Numbered from the stretch's first letter, positions 1-9,599 are shown. The stretch: 64,000 bases of DNA from Halomonas halophila (GCF_030406665.1 NZ_CP129121.1:2604001-2668000); one strand, 5' to 3'. Made by a program: numbers and translations. The notes: a model not told the origin generated them from the letters alone.

Positions 1-1216
<1,216 letters not shown>

Positions 1217-1240
1217 GGGGGCTCTCTTGTTCAGTCACTC

Positions 1241-1267
1241 GGCGCGCGCTCGGATCGAGCGCGCGCC
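1241..1267. other. Strong intercistronic hairpin between M24 gene and mmsA
   Basis: Perfect 12-bp inverted repeat (GGCGCGCGCTCG and its complement) with a 3-nt loop, between the M24 stop codon and the mmsA start. No T-run follows on the minus strand, so a complete terminator is not supported. It could partly terminate transcription or stabilise the upstream mRNA and so set unequal expression of the two genes. Confidence 0.5.
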
Positions 1268-1337
1268 TTGCTTGATTCGGCGAATAGAAACGGTCGGGTT
1301 CCGCGGCCGGCCCGTCAGGGAGGCAATGTCGTCGCGC

Positions 1338-2621
1338 TTAGACTTCCCGGTCGAGCAGGGCCTCGTCGAACGGATAGCGCGACAGCTTCTCGATGCCGGT
1401 GTCGGTGACCAGCACCTCCTCCTCCAGCTTGACGCCGTCGGCGGCGCCGACCTCGCCGATGTAGCTCTCCACCGAGACGACCATGCCGGGCTCCAGGATG
1501 CCGTCCTTGGAGAAGCGGTCGAAGTCCATATGGTGGGCGACCAGCGGCGTCTCGCCGTGCATGCCCACGCCGTGGATGATCGAGGGATAGCGGCGGTCGA
1601 GGAAGCGCTCGGGAATCTTCCACGCCTGCTCGGCGATCTCGCGGTAGCTCATGCCCGGCTTGAGGATGCCCATGTTGTGGTGCACCTGGTCGTAGGCCAT
1701 GCGGTAGAGGCTCTTCTGGTAGGCGCTCGGCTTGCCGGGCCCCACATGGAAGGTACGCGAGAAGTCGGAGTAGTAGCCGTGGCAGCCGATGGTATCGGTG
1801 TCCAGCGCCACCAGCTCGCCGGGGCGGATCACCCGGTCGCTGGCCTCGTTGAACCAGGGGTTGGTGCGCGGCCCGGAGGACAGCAGCCGGGTCTCGATGA
1901 ACTCGCCGCCCTGGCGAATGACGTCGCCGTACATGATGGCGAACAGCTCGTTCTCGGTGACGCCGGGCTTGATGGCGGCCTCGACCTCGGCCACGGCGGC
2001 CTCGCTGCCGGCCATGGACTGGGCCAGGCAGGCGATCTCCTCGGGGGTCTTGATGCGACGGCAGTGCAGGGTGTCCTGCATGCAGTCGAAGACCTCCAGC
2101 CCCTGGGCCTCCAGCGAGCGCGCCAGGTTCAGGGCGCAGCGATCCAGGCCGATCTTCCTGTTGCCACGGCCGTGCTCCTCGATCAGCTCGGCGATCTCGA
2201 CGCCGAAGGGATCGGAGGACAGGTTGTCGCGCTGGTTGACCGCCGACCACACCACCTTGGAGGTGCGCGACTCGTCGATGGTCTCCAGCCAGGTGGAGAC
2301 GTGGGCGCTGCCCGGGTACTCGAACAGGATCACCGGGCCGTCGAGCGGCACGTAGACGTAGCGAGTCGAGTTGCGCAGGAAGTAGCCGAACATGTTGCGC
2401 GAGCCGGTGGCATAGCGCTGGTTGTACGGGTCGAACAGCACCACGGCGGCATAGCCCTGCTCGGCCATCATGGCGCGCAGGCGATCGAGGCGGCCGGCGC
2501 GCAGCTGCTTCGGGTCGAAGGCGGTGGGGATGCTGTCGCCGTTAGCCATGGGGGCCGAGGGAATCACCGGGATCTGGTCCGGTTCGTTGTCGGTCAGCTT
2601 CTCGAAATCCACGATGCTCAT
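1338..2621 (-). CDS. M24-family metallohydrolase, DddP-like but lacking the DddP catalytic Asp
   Basis: 427 residues with the creatinase-type N-terminal domain (about 40-185) and the pita-bread catalytic domain (about 190-427). All five metal ligands can be placed: D274 (in LDTDTIG), D286 (in YSDFSRT), H350 (in IIHGVG), E385 (in VSVESY) and E400 (in KLEEEV). The stretch IETRLLSSGPRTNPWF strongly resembles the DMSP lyase DddP, but the residue six after the metal His is Gly356, where DddP is recalled to carry its catalytic base Asp377. It is therefore probably a C-N or related hydrolase of the same subfamily, substrate unknown. It sits between a 2-oxoglutarate oxygenase and mmsA, all on the minus strand, suggesting a shared catabolic route. 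Confidence 0.8.
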   Translation of the reverse strand: MSIVDFEKLTDNEPDQIPVIPSAPMANGDSIPTAFDPKQLRAGRLDRLRAMMAEQGYAAVVLFDPYNQRYATGSRNMFGYFLRNSTRYVYVPLDGPVILFEYPGSAHVSTWLETIDESRTSKVVWSAVNQRDNLSSDPFGVEIAELIEEHGRGNRKIGLDRCALNLARSLEAQGLEVFDCMQDTLHCRRIKTPEEIACLAQSMAGSEAAVAEVEAAIKPGVTENELFAIMYGDVIRQGGEFIETRLLSSGPRTNPWFNEASDRVIRPGELVALDTDTIGCHGYYSDFSRTFHVGPGKPSAYQKSLYRMAYDQVHHNMGILKPGMSYREIAEQAWKIPERFLDRRYPSIIHGVGMHGETPLVAHHMDFDRFSKDGILEPGMVVSVESYIGEVGAADGVKLEEEVLVTDTGIEKLSRYPFDEALLDREV

Positions 2622-2663
2622 GTCAGGTCTCTCGGAGAGTCGTTATTGAGTGTCGGTCTGGAT

Positions 2664-2684
2664 GGCGCCGGCCGGACCGGCGCC
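2664..2684. other. Intercistronic hairpin between oxygenase and M24 genes
   Basis: Inverted repeat GGCGCCGG / CCGGCGCC with a 5-nt loop in the gap between the 2-oxoglutarate oxygenase stop and the M24 start. It has no T-run on either side, so it may stabilise the message rather than end transcription. Confidence 0.35.
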
Positions 2685-2710
2685 AAGGGCATGACGATCG
2701 GCAGGCGCGA

Positions 2711-3595
2711 TCAGTCGACCAGGGCGTCGCTGCGCTGCATGCCCTCTTCGAGCAGCCGCTCGTGGACCGGTGCCATGCGGCCGAAGATGCGGCGAGCGCG
2801 TTCGGGGCGACCGATGAAGCCCGGCTCCTTGGCGTAGGCGAAGATCACCGTGTGGCGCTCCTTGTCGCCCTCGACCGGGGTGACCCGGTGCAGGGAGTAG
2901 CGGCCGAAGAAGATCTGCAGATCGCCGGGCTGAAGATCCAGCGACTTGAGCCGCGAGCGGTCGCCGTCGATGACCTCCTCGACCTCGTCGAAGTTCTCGC
3001 CCTCGGGGCTGCGGATGCCCGGGGCATACTCGAAGCGGCCGCCGCCGTGGGACTGGCGGGTCATCATGGTGACGATGAACTCGTTGGTGTCGTAGTGCCA
3101 CGGATGCTGGCAGCCCTCGCGCAGCACGTTGACCACCAGGTCGGCCAGCGGGTCGGCGTACGGGTGGATCTCCTCCATGCCGACCACGGTGGCGATGAAA
3201 CGCTGGAAATCGGCGTTCCGGTAGACCTGGCGAATGATGGTGTCACCGTCGATGCGGTCGCCGGCGACGAAGCCGTTGGTGCGGTCGCCGAAGCGGTTCA
3301 GCGGGTGGCTGGCCGGCTTCGAGGGATCGGCGTCGCTGTTGTAGGGATTGGTCTCGGTCTGGTTGTAGTGCGCCTCGGGCGACAGGCGCTCGGTCTCGCG
3401 CTCCAGGCGCTCGAGGGCCTCGTCGGGCACGAAGTGCTTGAGCACCACGCAGCCGTCGTCCTCCAGCTGGCGGCGGCAGCGGTCGATCAGCGCACGTCCG
3501 GTGTCGCCGTCGAGATCGTCGAGGGGATAACGTTGCAGATCGATGAGGCCATCGAGGGCGGTGGCGGGGGTATCGACCGAGGGTTCCACAGGCAT
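2711..3595 (-). CDS. Non-haem Fe(II)/2-oxoglutarate-dependent oxygenase (BesD/HalD-like superfamily, hydroxylase-type)
   Basis: 294 residues from the chosen ATG, which has GGAG 6 nt upstream; a longer frame to 3664 would intrude on the divergent LysR promoter. The double-stranded beta-helix facial triad is visible: H167 and D169 in HPWHYDTNEF, distal H236 in SLHRVTPVEG, and R247 as probable 2-oxoglutarate anchor. Radical halogenases of the BesD/HalD type replace the Asp with Gly to open a chloride site; here the Asp is kept, so hydroxylation or desaturation of a small amino-acid-like substrate is expected. It is the first gene after the divergent LysR regulator and is followed by the M24 hydrolase and mmsA, suggesting it modifies the pathway substrate. 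Confidence 0.78.
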   Translation of the reverse strand: MPVEPSVDTPATALDGLIDLQRYPLDDLDGDTGRALIDRCRRQLEDDGCVVLKHFVPDEALERLERETERLSPEAHYNQTETNPYNSDADPSKPASHPLNRFGDRTNGFVAGDRIDGDTIIRQVYRNADFQRFIATVVGMEEIHPYADPLADLVVNVLREGCQHPWHYDTNEFIVTMMTRQSHGGGRFEYAPGIRSPEGENFDEVEEVIDGDRSRLKSLDLQPGDLQIFFGRYSLHRVTPVEGDKERHTVIFAYAKEPGFIGRPERARRIFGRMAPVHERLLEEGMQRSDALVD

Positions 3596-3662
3596 GGTTG
3601 TCTCCGCTGTCGTGTGCATGCTGGACAGCCTAGAGACGGCATCTCCATAATAAAAATGAATC

Positions 3663-3679
3663 ATTGAGATACAACCAAT
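3663..3679. promoter_or_regulatory. Likely LysR-type operator in divergent promoter
   Basis: ATTGAGATACAACCAAT has ATTG/CAAT arms matching the T-N11-A pattern of LysR-type boxes. It lies in the short AT-rich region between the lysR start and the oxygenase start, where an autoregulated LysR-type activator would bind. Inferred from the pattern and position only. Confidence 0.45.
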
Positions 3680-3698
3680 TTCAAAGGCTCATTAATTT

Positions 3699-4598
3699 AT
3701 GGATACGGACCTGCTCCGCGCCTTCGTCACCGTGGCCGAGTGCCAGGGGTTCAGCGCCGCCGGCAAGGTGCTGCATCGCACCCAGTCGGCGGTGAGCCTG
3801 CAGATCAAGCGCCTCGAGGACCAGATGCGACAGTCGCTGTTCGAGCGCACCAGCCGCAGCGTGCTGCTGACCCGCCACGGCGAGCGACTGCTGCCCTACG
3901 CCCGGCACATGCTGACCCTCGAGGACGAGGCCCGTGAGGCCCTGGGCGAGCGCCAGCGCGGCGAACTGATCCGTTTCGCCACCTCCGAGGAACAGGCCAG
4001 CGCCTACCTGCCCGAGCTTATGGAGCGCTACGCCCGGCGCTTTCCGGACACGCGCCTCAACATCACCTGCGACATGAGCGCGGCGCTGGTCGGCCAGTTT
4101 CAGGAGGGCCTGCTGGACGTGGTGCTGTCGATCCGCCACGTGCCGACGCAGTCGGGGCAGCTGCTGGGCTGGGAGCCGATGGTGTGGGTGGTCGCCGAGG
4201 ACTGCCGGCTGGAAGAGTGGGACGTGCTGCCGCTGGCGCTCAACCCGGAGGGCTGCACCTTCCGCGCCCATGCGCTGTCGGCGCTGGGCCGCGACGAGCG
4301 GCGCTGGGAGATCCGCTACGCCAGCACTTCGCCCACCGGCATCAACCTGCCGGTCCAGGCGGGCCTGGCGATGACGGTGAAGACGCCGCGCAGCGTGCCG
4401 GCGGGCTGCCGGATCGTCGGCGAGGCCGAGGGCCTGCCGACGCTGGGGCAGGTCGAGATCGAGCTGCATCGCCGCCCGGGCCACACCCGCGAGGCGCTGG
4501 ACGCCTTCTGCGAGGAACTCGAACGCATCGTCACCGAAAACGACGCCATCGCCGCCCCCCAAGCGGGCGAGGCGACGGACGAGGCCAGCAACGGCTGA
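3699..4598 (+). CDS. LysR-family transcriptional regulator
   Basis: 299 residues with an N-terminal winged helix-turn-helix (about 1-60, LRAFVTVAECQGFSAAGKVLHRTQSAVSLQIKRLE) and a C-terminal substrate-binding domain with a short linker helix. It is transcribed away from the oxygenase/M24/mmsA cluster and shares a short AT-rich promoter region with it, the usual arrangement for a regulator controlling its divergent neighbour. The co-inducer is not predictable from sequence. A hairpin follows the stop codon. Confidence 0.9.
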   Translation: MDTDLLRAFVTVAECQGFSAAGKVLHRTQSAVSLQIKRLEDQMRQSLFERTSRSVLLTRHGERLLPYARHMLTLEDEAREALGERQRGELIRFATSEEQASAYLPELMERYARRFPDTRLNITCDMSAALVGQFQEGLLDVVLSIRHVPTQSGQLLGWEPMVWVVAEDCRLEEWDVLPLALNPEGCTFRAHALSALGRDERRWEIRYASTSPTGINLPVQAGLAMTVKTPRSVPAGCRIVGEAEGLPTLGQVEIELHRRPGHTREALDAFCEELERIVTENDAIAAPQAGEATDEASNG

Positions 4599-4619
4599 GC
4601 CCCGCCGATGGCGGGGCTC
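4597..4619. terminator. Hairpin at end of lysR gene
   Basis: Perfect 10-bp GC-rich inverted repeat (GAGCCCCGCC and complement, 3-nt loop) overlapping the lysR stop codon. No T-run follows on the plus strand, so this is a weak or incomplete terminator between convergent genes. Confidence 0.5.
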
Positions 4620-4652
4620 GAAAACTGACGCTTGCTGCCTGTCAGGCGGTGA

Positions 4653-5129
4653 TCAGCCTCGCTGATACGTACCGATCAGCCGGTTCATGCCCAGCAGGTG
4701 CGGCTCGAGCTGCTTGAGCAGCTCGGTCATGGAGAGCCCTTCCGGCAGCGCCGTGGGCTTGTCCAGCGCCAGCACCCAGAAGTAGTACAGATGCGTGCCG
4801 TGGCCTTCCGGCGGCATGGGGCCGCCATAGCCGTTGCGCTGGAAGTCGTTGTGCCCGCGAGTGCCCTCGGCGGTGGCCTCCTCCAATGAGGTGACGGAAC
4901 CCGGCAGGTTGTAGAGCAGCCAGTGCACGAAGCCCTGCTGGCCGTGCTGCACCAGCGGCGCATCCGGATCTTGGCAGATCACCGCATAGCCCTTGGTGCC
5001 CTCCGGCGGGTTCTCCCAGGCCAGGGGCGGCGAAAGATCGTCACCGTCCGCCGCATGCCGCCCGGGCATGGCTTGAAAGTTCTCGAAGGCGGAGCTGGTC
5101 ACCTGCATCTTCGAAAGGGCAAAGGCCAT
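4653..5129 (-). CDS. YbhB/YbcL family PEBP-like protein
   Basis: 158 residues of the phosphatidylethanolamine-binding/Raf-kinase-inhibitor fold, bacterial YbhB/YbcL branch. The ligand-pocket motif is visible as ICQDPDAPL, followed by FVHWLLYNLP and GTHLYYFWVLALD. There is no signal peptide, so it is probably cytoplasmic. GGAGGA lies 7 nt before the ATG. Its biochemical role is not established in bacteria. It stands alone, convergent with lysR. Confidence 0.88.
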   Translation of the reverse strand: MAFALSKMQVTSSAFENFQAMPGRHAADGDDLSPPLAWENPPEGTKGYAVICQDPDAPLVQHGQQGFVHWLLYNLPGSVTSLEEATAEGTRGHNDFQRNGYGGPMPPEGHGTHLYYFWVLALDKPTALPEGLSMTELLKQLEPHLLGMNRLIGTYQRG

Positions 5130-5252
5130 GAGACGTCCTCCCTGATGGGGTCGTGAATACCGAATTCAGCGTCGGCAAGGCGTTGGCGCCTGTCAACGCC
5201 GCTGTCCCCTGTATGATGGCGGGCCGGACACTCTTCAACCCGGCAGGCTCCC

Positions 5253-5714
5253 ATGAAGCGACTGTTGATCGTGGCCCATGCGCCCTCCCCCAACACCCGC
5301 CGGCTGCGCGAGGCCGCCGAACGCGGCGCCCGCCATCCCGACATTGAGGCCATCGAGGTGGTCGTCAGGCCGCCGCTGGAGGCCGGCCCCGACGACGTGC
5401 GCGCCTGCGACGCCATCCTGCTCGGCACGCCCGAGAACCTCGGGTATATGAGCGGCGCCCTCAAGGACTTCTTCGACCGCAGCTACTACGCCGTGCTGGA
5501 CGACACCCGCGGCCTGCCCTGCGCGCTCTACATCCGGGCCGGCCTCGACGGCACCGGCACCCGGCGCGCCGTGGAAGGCATCGTCACCGGGCTCGGCTGG
5601 AAGTGGGCGCAGGCCCCGCTGACGCTGCGCGGCGAGTGGCAGGACGCCTTCGAGGCCCGGGTGGAGGAGCTCGGCATGGCGATGGCGGCAGGGCTCGAGG
5701 CGGGCGTGCTGTAA
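5253..5714 (+). CDS. Flavodoxin/NAD(P)H-dependent FMN reductase-like protein
   Basis: 153 residues with a flavodoxin-like fold: N-terminal strand MKRLLIVAHAPSPNTRRLREAA with a short phosphate-binding loop, and ILLGTPENLGYMSGALKDFFDR, the loop that contacts the isoalloxazine ring in this family. It probably binds FMN and reduces quinones or acts as a small electron carrier; the exact substrate is unknown. It is a single gene, convergent with the malonate genes. Confidence 0.82.
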   Translation: MKRLLIVAHAPSPNTRRLREAAERGARHPDIEAIEVVVRPPLEAGPDDVRACDAILLGTPENLGYMSGALKDFFDRSYYAVLDDTRGLPCALYIRAGLDGTGTRRAVEGIVTGLGWKWAQAPLTLRGEWQDAFEARVEELGMAMAAGLEAGVL

Positions 5715-5752
5715 GCCCCGGCCACCGCCGACGGGCCGGGCATGATATTCCC

Positions 5753-7303
5753 TCATCCTGCCGTGGCGGCCACCTCCTTCACGGCGTAGAGGTCGGCATA
5801 GGCGTCGCGCAGCTGGTTCTTCTGCACCTTGCCCATCACGTTGCGCGGCAGCGCCTCGATGGTGAACACCCGCTTGGGCTGCTTGTAGCGCGCCAACCGG
5901 TCGGCGAGCGCCGCCTGGACGGCCGCCTCGTCGGGGGCGACCTCGCCCTCGCGGGCCACGATCACCGCGGTGACGCCCTCGCCGAGGTCAGGATGCCCGA
6001 CGCCGAACACCGCGGACTCGGCGACGCCCGGCAGCTCATCGATCAGCTGCTCGACCTCCTTCGGATAGACGTTGTAGCCGCCGGAGATCACCAGGTCCTT
6101 GTCGCGGCCGACGATGTGCAGGTAGCCGTCGGCATCGATCCGCCCCAGGTCGCCGGTGATGAAGAAGCCGTCGTCGCGGAATTCGCTGCGGGTCTTCTCC
6201 GGCATCTGCCAGTAGCCCCGGAAGACGTTGTCGCCGCGCACCTCCACCCGCCCGGTCTCGCCGCGGGGCAGCTCGGCGCCGCTGTCGCGGTCGGTGATGC
6301 GCACCTCGCTGCCCGGCAGCGGGAAGCCGACCGTGCCGGGGCGCCGCTCGCCGTCGTAGGGATTGGAGGTGTTCATGTTGGTCTCGGTCATGCCGTAGCG
6401 TTCGAGGATGACATGGCCGGTCCGCTCTCGGAATTGATCATGCGTCTCAGCCAGCAGCGGCGCCGAGCCGGAGACGAACAGCCGCATGTTGGCCACGGCC
6501 TCGCGGTCCAGCCGCGGCGACTGCAGCAGCCGGGTGTAGAAGGTCGGCACGCCCATCAGCACCGTGGCCCGGGGCATCAGGTCGAGCAGCTGCTCGACGT
6601 CGAGCCTGGGCAGGAAGGTCATCGAGGCGCCCACCGTCAGCACGATGTTGCAGGCCACGAACAGCCCGTGGGTATGGAAGATCGGCAGCGCATGCAGCAG
6701 GTGGTCGTCGGCGGTGAAGCGCCAGGCCTCGGCCAGCGCCCGGCTGTTGGAGGCCAGGTTGGCGTGGCTGAGCATCGCCCCCTTGGAACGCCCGGTGGTG
6801 CCGGAGGTGTAGAGGATCGCCGCCAGGTCATCGGCCTCGAGGCAGGCGATCTCGGTCATCGGCTCGGCGTCGGCGGCACGCTCCATCAGGCTGCCGTCGC
6901 CGGCCGTGCCCAGGCTCTCCACGTGGACCACCAGCCCCTCCTGGTAGAAGCGATTGGCGTCCGACGCCCGCGCCGGCGGGCACACGTAGAGCTGCGGCGC
7001 GGCGTCGCCCAGGAAGTACGCGATCTCGGCGCCGGTATAGCCGGTGTTGAGGGGCAGGTAGACCGCGCCGGCCTGCAGGCAGGCCAGGTAGAGCATGATC
7101 GCCTCGGGGCTCTTGTCGACCTGCACCGCCACCCGATCGCCGGACTGCACGTCGAGGGACTGCAGCACCCCGGCCAGGCGCCGGGAGGTCTCGAGCACCT
7201 CGCCGTAGGCGTAGCGACGCCCGTCGGGGGTATCGATCAGCGTCTTGTCCGGCGTCTGGCGAAAGTGGGCCTCGAACTGCAGGAACAGATTGTGATGGTG
7301 CAT
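5753..7303 (-). CDS. matB: Malonyl-CoA synthetase
   Basis: 516 residues of the AMP-forming adenylating superfamily; converts malonate, ATP and CoA to malonyl-CoA. Motifs: P-loop YTSGTTGRSKGAM, LPIFHTHGLFVACN, RYGMTETNMNTSNPYDG (typical of MatB), GDLGRIDADGYLHIVGRDKD and the C-terminal catalytic Lys in LPRNVMGKVQK. The start at MHHHNLFLQF was chosen because GAGGAC lies 7 nt upstream and it matches the family N-terminus; a longer frame would overlap the stop of the decarboxylase gene. Cotranscribed behind the malonyl-CoA decarboxylase, so malonate is activated and then decarboxylated to acetyl-CoA. Confidence 0.95.
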   Translation of the reverse strand: MHHHNLFLQFEAHFRQTPDKTLIDTPDGRRYAYGEVLETSRRLAGVLQSLDVQSGDRVAVQVDKSPEAIMLYLACLQAGAVYLPLNTGYTGAEIAYFLGDAAPQLYVCPPARASDANRFYQEGLVVHVESLGTAGDGSLMERAADAEPMTEIACLEADDLAAILYTSGTTGRSKGAMLSHANLASNSRALAEAWRFTADDHLLHALPIFHTHGLFVACNIVLTVGASMTFLPRLDVEQLLDLMPRATVLMGVPTFYTRLLQSPRLDREAVANMRLFVSGSAPLLAETHDQFRERTGHVILERYGMTETNMNTSNPYDGERRPGTVGFPLPGSEVRITDRDSGAELPRGETGRVEVRGDNVFRGYWQMPEKTRSEFRDDGFFITGDLGRIDADGYLHIVGRDKDLVISGGYNVYPKEVEQLIDELPGVAESAVFGVGHPDLGEGVTAVIVAREGEVAPDEAAVQAALADRLARYKQPKRVFTIEALPRNVMGKVQKNQLRDAYADLYAVKEVAATAG

Positions 7304-7340
7304 GGCAGTCGTCCTCGTGATCGTGGGGAAATCGGGGGAA

Positions 7341-8714
7341 TCAGGCATCGGCCGGCGCGGCCAGCAGCGGCTGGGCGCGTCTGGCCTGGCGCTGGATGTC
7401 GCCGGCGCAGACCACGCTGCCCTCGCGGCTGTAGGCCTCGTGGTTCTGCTCGATGCGGTCCGGCTCGTAGCGGTAGTTGACCATCAGGCCATGGGCCTGA
7501 CGGCAGCCCTTGGCGGAGATGTCGGCGGGCCAGTTCAGGCGGTGCAGGCTCGCCCCGTTGCCCAGGTGAAAGCGCGCCACCGGATCCCGGGGCAGGCCGT
7601 GGCGCCGCTTGGCCTCGATGAGATAGTGGGCGGCCAGTGCCGTGAGCTCGGGCTCGAGCGCCTCCCGGGCCGCCGGATCGTCGCGCCAGGCGGTGGCGTC
7701 GAGCGCATCGGCGGTCTCGGGCGACAGCCGGCACTCGCCGGCCTCGCGGCGCTCCGAAAGCCACTTGGCGAAGCCCGGCACCGGCGACAGGGTCACGAAG
7801 TTGGCGAGCTCTGGCAGCTCGCGCTGGAGCTCCTGTACCACCTGTTTGATCAGGAAGTTGCCGAAGGAAATGCCCTTCAGGCCGGCCTGGCAGTTGCTGA
7901 TGCTGTAGAACACCGCGGTGTCGGCGTCCTGGGGCGCCACCTCGTCGCCGCCGGCCAGCAGCGTCTGGATATTGCCGGGAATGCCGCGACACAGCGCCAC
8001 CTCGACGAAGATCAGCGGCTCGTCGCCGATGGCCGGGTGGAAGAAGGCGTAGCAGCGCCGGTCCTCGGGATCGAGGCGCCGACGCAGATCGTTCCAGTCC
8101 TGAATCTCGTGCACCGCCTCGTAGCGGATCAGCTTCTCGAGCACCGCCGCCGGGGTGTTCCAGTCGATGCTCCGGAGCACCAGGAAGCCGCGGTTGAACC
8201 AGGACGCGAACAGGTGCGCGAAGTCCTCGTCGAGGCCGGCCAGCGCCGGCGCCTCGCCGAGATGCCCCAGCAGGTCGGCGCGCATCTTGACCAGCTCGAA
8301 GGTGCCGCCGGGGCACAGGTTGAGCCGGCGCAGCAGCTCCTGGCGCGGCGGCTCGCAGGCCTCGATCAGCGCCCGCAGACCGGCCTCGTCCTCGCCCTCG
8401 CGATAGGCCGCATAGGCGGCATGGATCGCCTCGGGTCGCGCGCCGTGTCGCTCGGCGAGCCGGCTCAGGAAGTCACGACGCGCCTCGGCCTCCAGGGCGG
8501 CATAGCCGTCGAGCACCCGCCGGGCGACCAGGATCTGCGAGGCCTCGCCGCCGCCTCCGGCCAGCAGGGCGTCGCAGGCCGAGGTGAGCTCGTCGAGACC
8601 GGGCGTCGCCGCCCCCTGCCCTCCGCTGACGCCGCGCTCCCGCCCCGGGCGCTGGCGGGCCCGACGGGCGACGCTCGACAGCAGGCCTTCCAGGAAATCC
8701 ATGTTCATCTTCAT
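7341..8714 (-). CDS. matA: Malonyl-CoA decarboxylase
   Basis: 457 residues; converts malonyl-CoA to acetyl-CoA and CO2. The helical N-terminal domain is followed by the acetyltransferase-like catalytic domain with family stretches RRRLDPEDRRCYAFFHPAIGDEPLIFVE (in parts), ISNCQAGLKGISFGNFLIKQV, LSPVPGFAKWL and AHYLIEAKRRHGLPRDPVARFHLGNGA (in parts). The start is set at MKMNMDFLEG because TGGAGGA lies 6 nt before it; the frame extends further upstream without a comparable site. It is the first gene of the mat operon, divergent from the GntR regulator. No malonate transporter gene is adjacent, unlike matABC loci. Confidence 0.95.
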   Translation of the reverse strand: MKMNMDFLEGLLSSVARRARQRPGRERGVSGGQGAATPGLDELTSACDALLAGGGGEASQILVARRVLDGYAALEAEARRDFLSRLAERHGARPEAIHAAYAAYREGEDEAGLRALIEACEPPRQELLRRLNLCPGGTFELVKMRADLLGHLGEAPALAGLDEDFAHLFASWFNRGFLVLRSIDWNTPAAVLEKLIRYEAVHEIQDWNDLRRRLDPEDRRCYAFFHPAIGDEPLIFVEVALCRGIPGNIQTLLAGGDEVAPQDADTAVFYSISNCQAGLKGISFGNFLIKQVVQELQRELPELANFVTLSPVPGFAKWLSERREAGECRLSPETADALDATAWRDDPAAREALEPELTALAAHYLIEAKRRHGLPRDPVARFHLGNGASLHRLNWPADISAKGCRQAHGLMVNYRYEPDRIEQNHEAYSREGSVVCAGDIQRQARRAQPLLAAPADA

Positions 8715-8786
8715 GCCGCGTCCTCCAGAGACCAGGGCCGTCTTGCGGTGGCGTTGATTCGGCACATGGAATACATGATGCCAAGT

Positions 8787-8800
8787 TGTTATATATAACA
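8787..8800. promoter_or_regulatory. Palindromic operator in mat divergent promoter
   Basis: TGTTATATATAACA is a perfect 14-bp palindrome between the divergent malonyl-CoA decarboxylase and GntR genes. Length and symmetry suit a FadR-subfamily GntR dimer, and the AT-rich sequence overlaps the likely promoters of both genes. Binding by the neighbouring regulator is inferred. Confidence 0.65.
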
Positions 8801-8842
8801 GGTAGGTTCAAGATATAGTTGTGTCAAGCGGGAGGACAGCAA

Positions 8843-9514
8843 ATGAGCAAGGTTTCCCAGGCGCAGCGACTGCGCGACCTGCTGGAAGACGCCATCATCA
8901 AGGGGCGCTACCCGCCCGGGGCACGCCTCGATCCGGAGGCCCTGGAGCGGGAGTACGACTGCTCGCGCACGCCGGTCCGCGAGGCGATCCAGCAGCTGGC
9001 GATGTCGGGCATGGTGAAGGTGGTGCCGAAGCGCGGCACCTTCGTGACCCAGCTCAGCGTGGCCGAGCTGGTGGAACGCTTCGAGGTGATGGCCGAACTG
9101 GAGGGCATGTGCGCGCGGCTGGCGGCGCGGCGCATCGGCGCCGAGGAACTGGAGGCGCTGCGCGAGGCCCACGAGGCCTGCCGACGCATGGCCGAGGCCG
9201 GCGACGCCAACGGCTACTACTACGAGAACAGCATCTTCCATCAGCGCATCTACGAGGCCAGCCACAACGCCTTCCTGGCCCAGGAGGCCACCCGGCTGCA
9301 CGCGGTGCTGCAGCCCTACCGACGTATGCAGCTGCACCTGCGCCACCGCCCGGAGCGCTCGCTGGCCGAGCACGAGGCGGTGCTGGACGCCATCGCCGCC
9401 GGCGACGAGCAGCGCGCCCAGACCGAGCTCGTCTCTCACGTCCAGATCCAGGGCGAGCGCTTCAATGACCTGGTCGCCTCGGTGCAGCAGCTCCAGCAGA
9501 CCGGCAACGACTGA
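8843..9514 (+). CDS. matR: GntR-family (FCD domain) regulator of malonate genes
   Basis: 223 residues: N-terminal winged HTH (about 1-70, with ALEREYDCSRTPVREAIQQLAMSGMV) and a C-terminal FCD ligand domain with acidic/His residues of the metal or ligand pocket (NSIFHQRIYEASHN, LAEHEAVLDAIAAGD). The start is the ATG preceded by GGGAGGACAGCAA. Divergent from the malonyl-CoA decarboxylase/synthetase operon with a perfect palindrome between, so it most likely represses that operon and itself, with malonate or malonyl-CoA as effector by analogy to MatR. Confidence 0.88.
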   Translation: MSKVSQAQRLRDLLEDAIIKGRYPPGARLDPEALEREYDCSRTPVREAIQQLAMSGMVKVVPKRGTFVTQLSVAELVERFEVMAELEGMCARLAARRIGAEELEALREAHEACRRMAEAGDANGYYYENSIFHQRIYEASHNAFLAQEATRLHAVLQPYRRMQLHLRHRPERSLAEHEAVLDAIAAGDEQRAQTELVSHVQIQGERFNDLVASVQQLQQTGND

Positions 9515-9536
9515 GCCCCGATGACTGAACACCAAC

Positions 9537-9566
9537 GACGACGGCACCCCTCGGGGTGCCGTCGTC
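9537..9566. terminator. Terminator between matR and fadA
   Basis: Perfect 14-bp inverted repeat (GACGACGGCACCCC and complement) lying between the convergent matR and fadA stop codons. It probably ends transcripts from both sides, though T-runs are weak. Confidence 0.7.
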
Positions 9567-9599
9567 ATGGAGAGCCACTTCGCGGACGCGCTGCCGTCG

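Noticed and set aside
1241..1267. Full terminator after the M24 gene
   Set aside because: The stem is strong but there is no T-run on the minus strand, and mmsA follows in the same direction.
1338..2621. DMSP lyase DddP as the function of the M24 protein
   Set aside because: The putative catalytic Asp is Gly; family similarity alone does not support DMSP cleavage.
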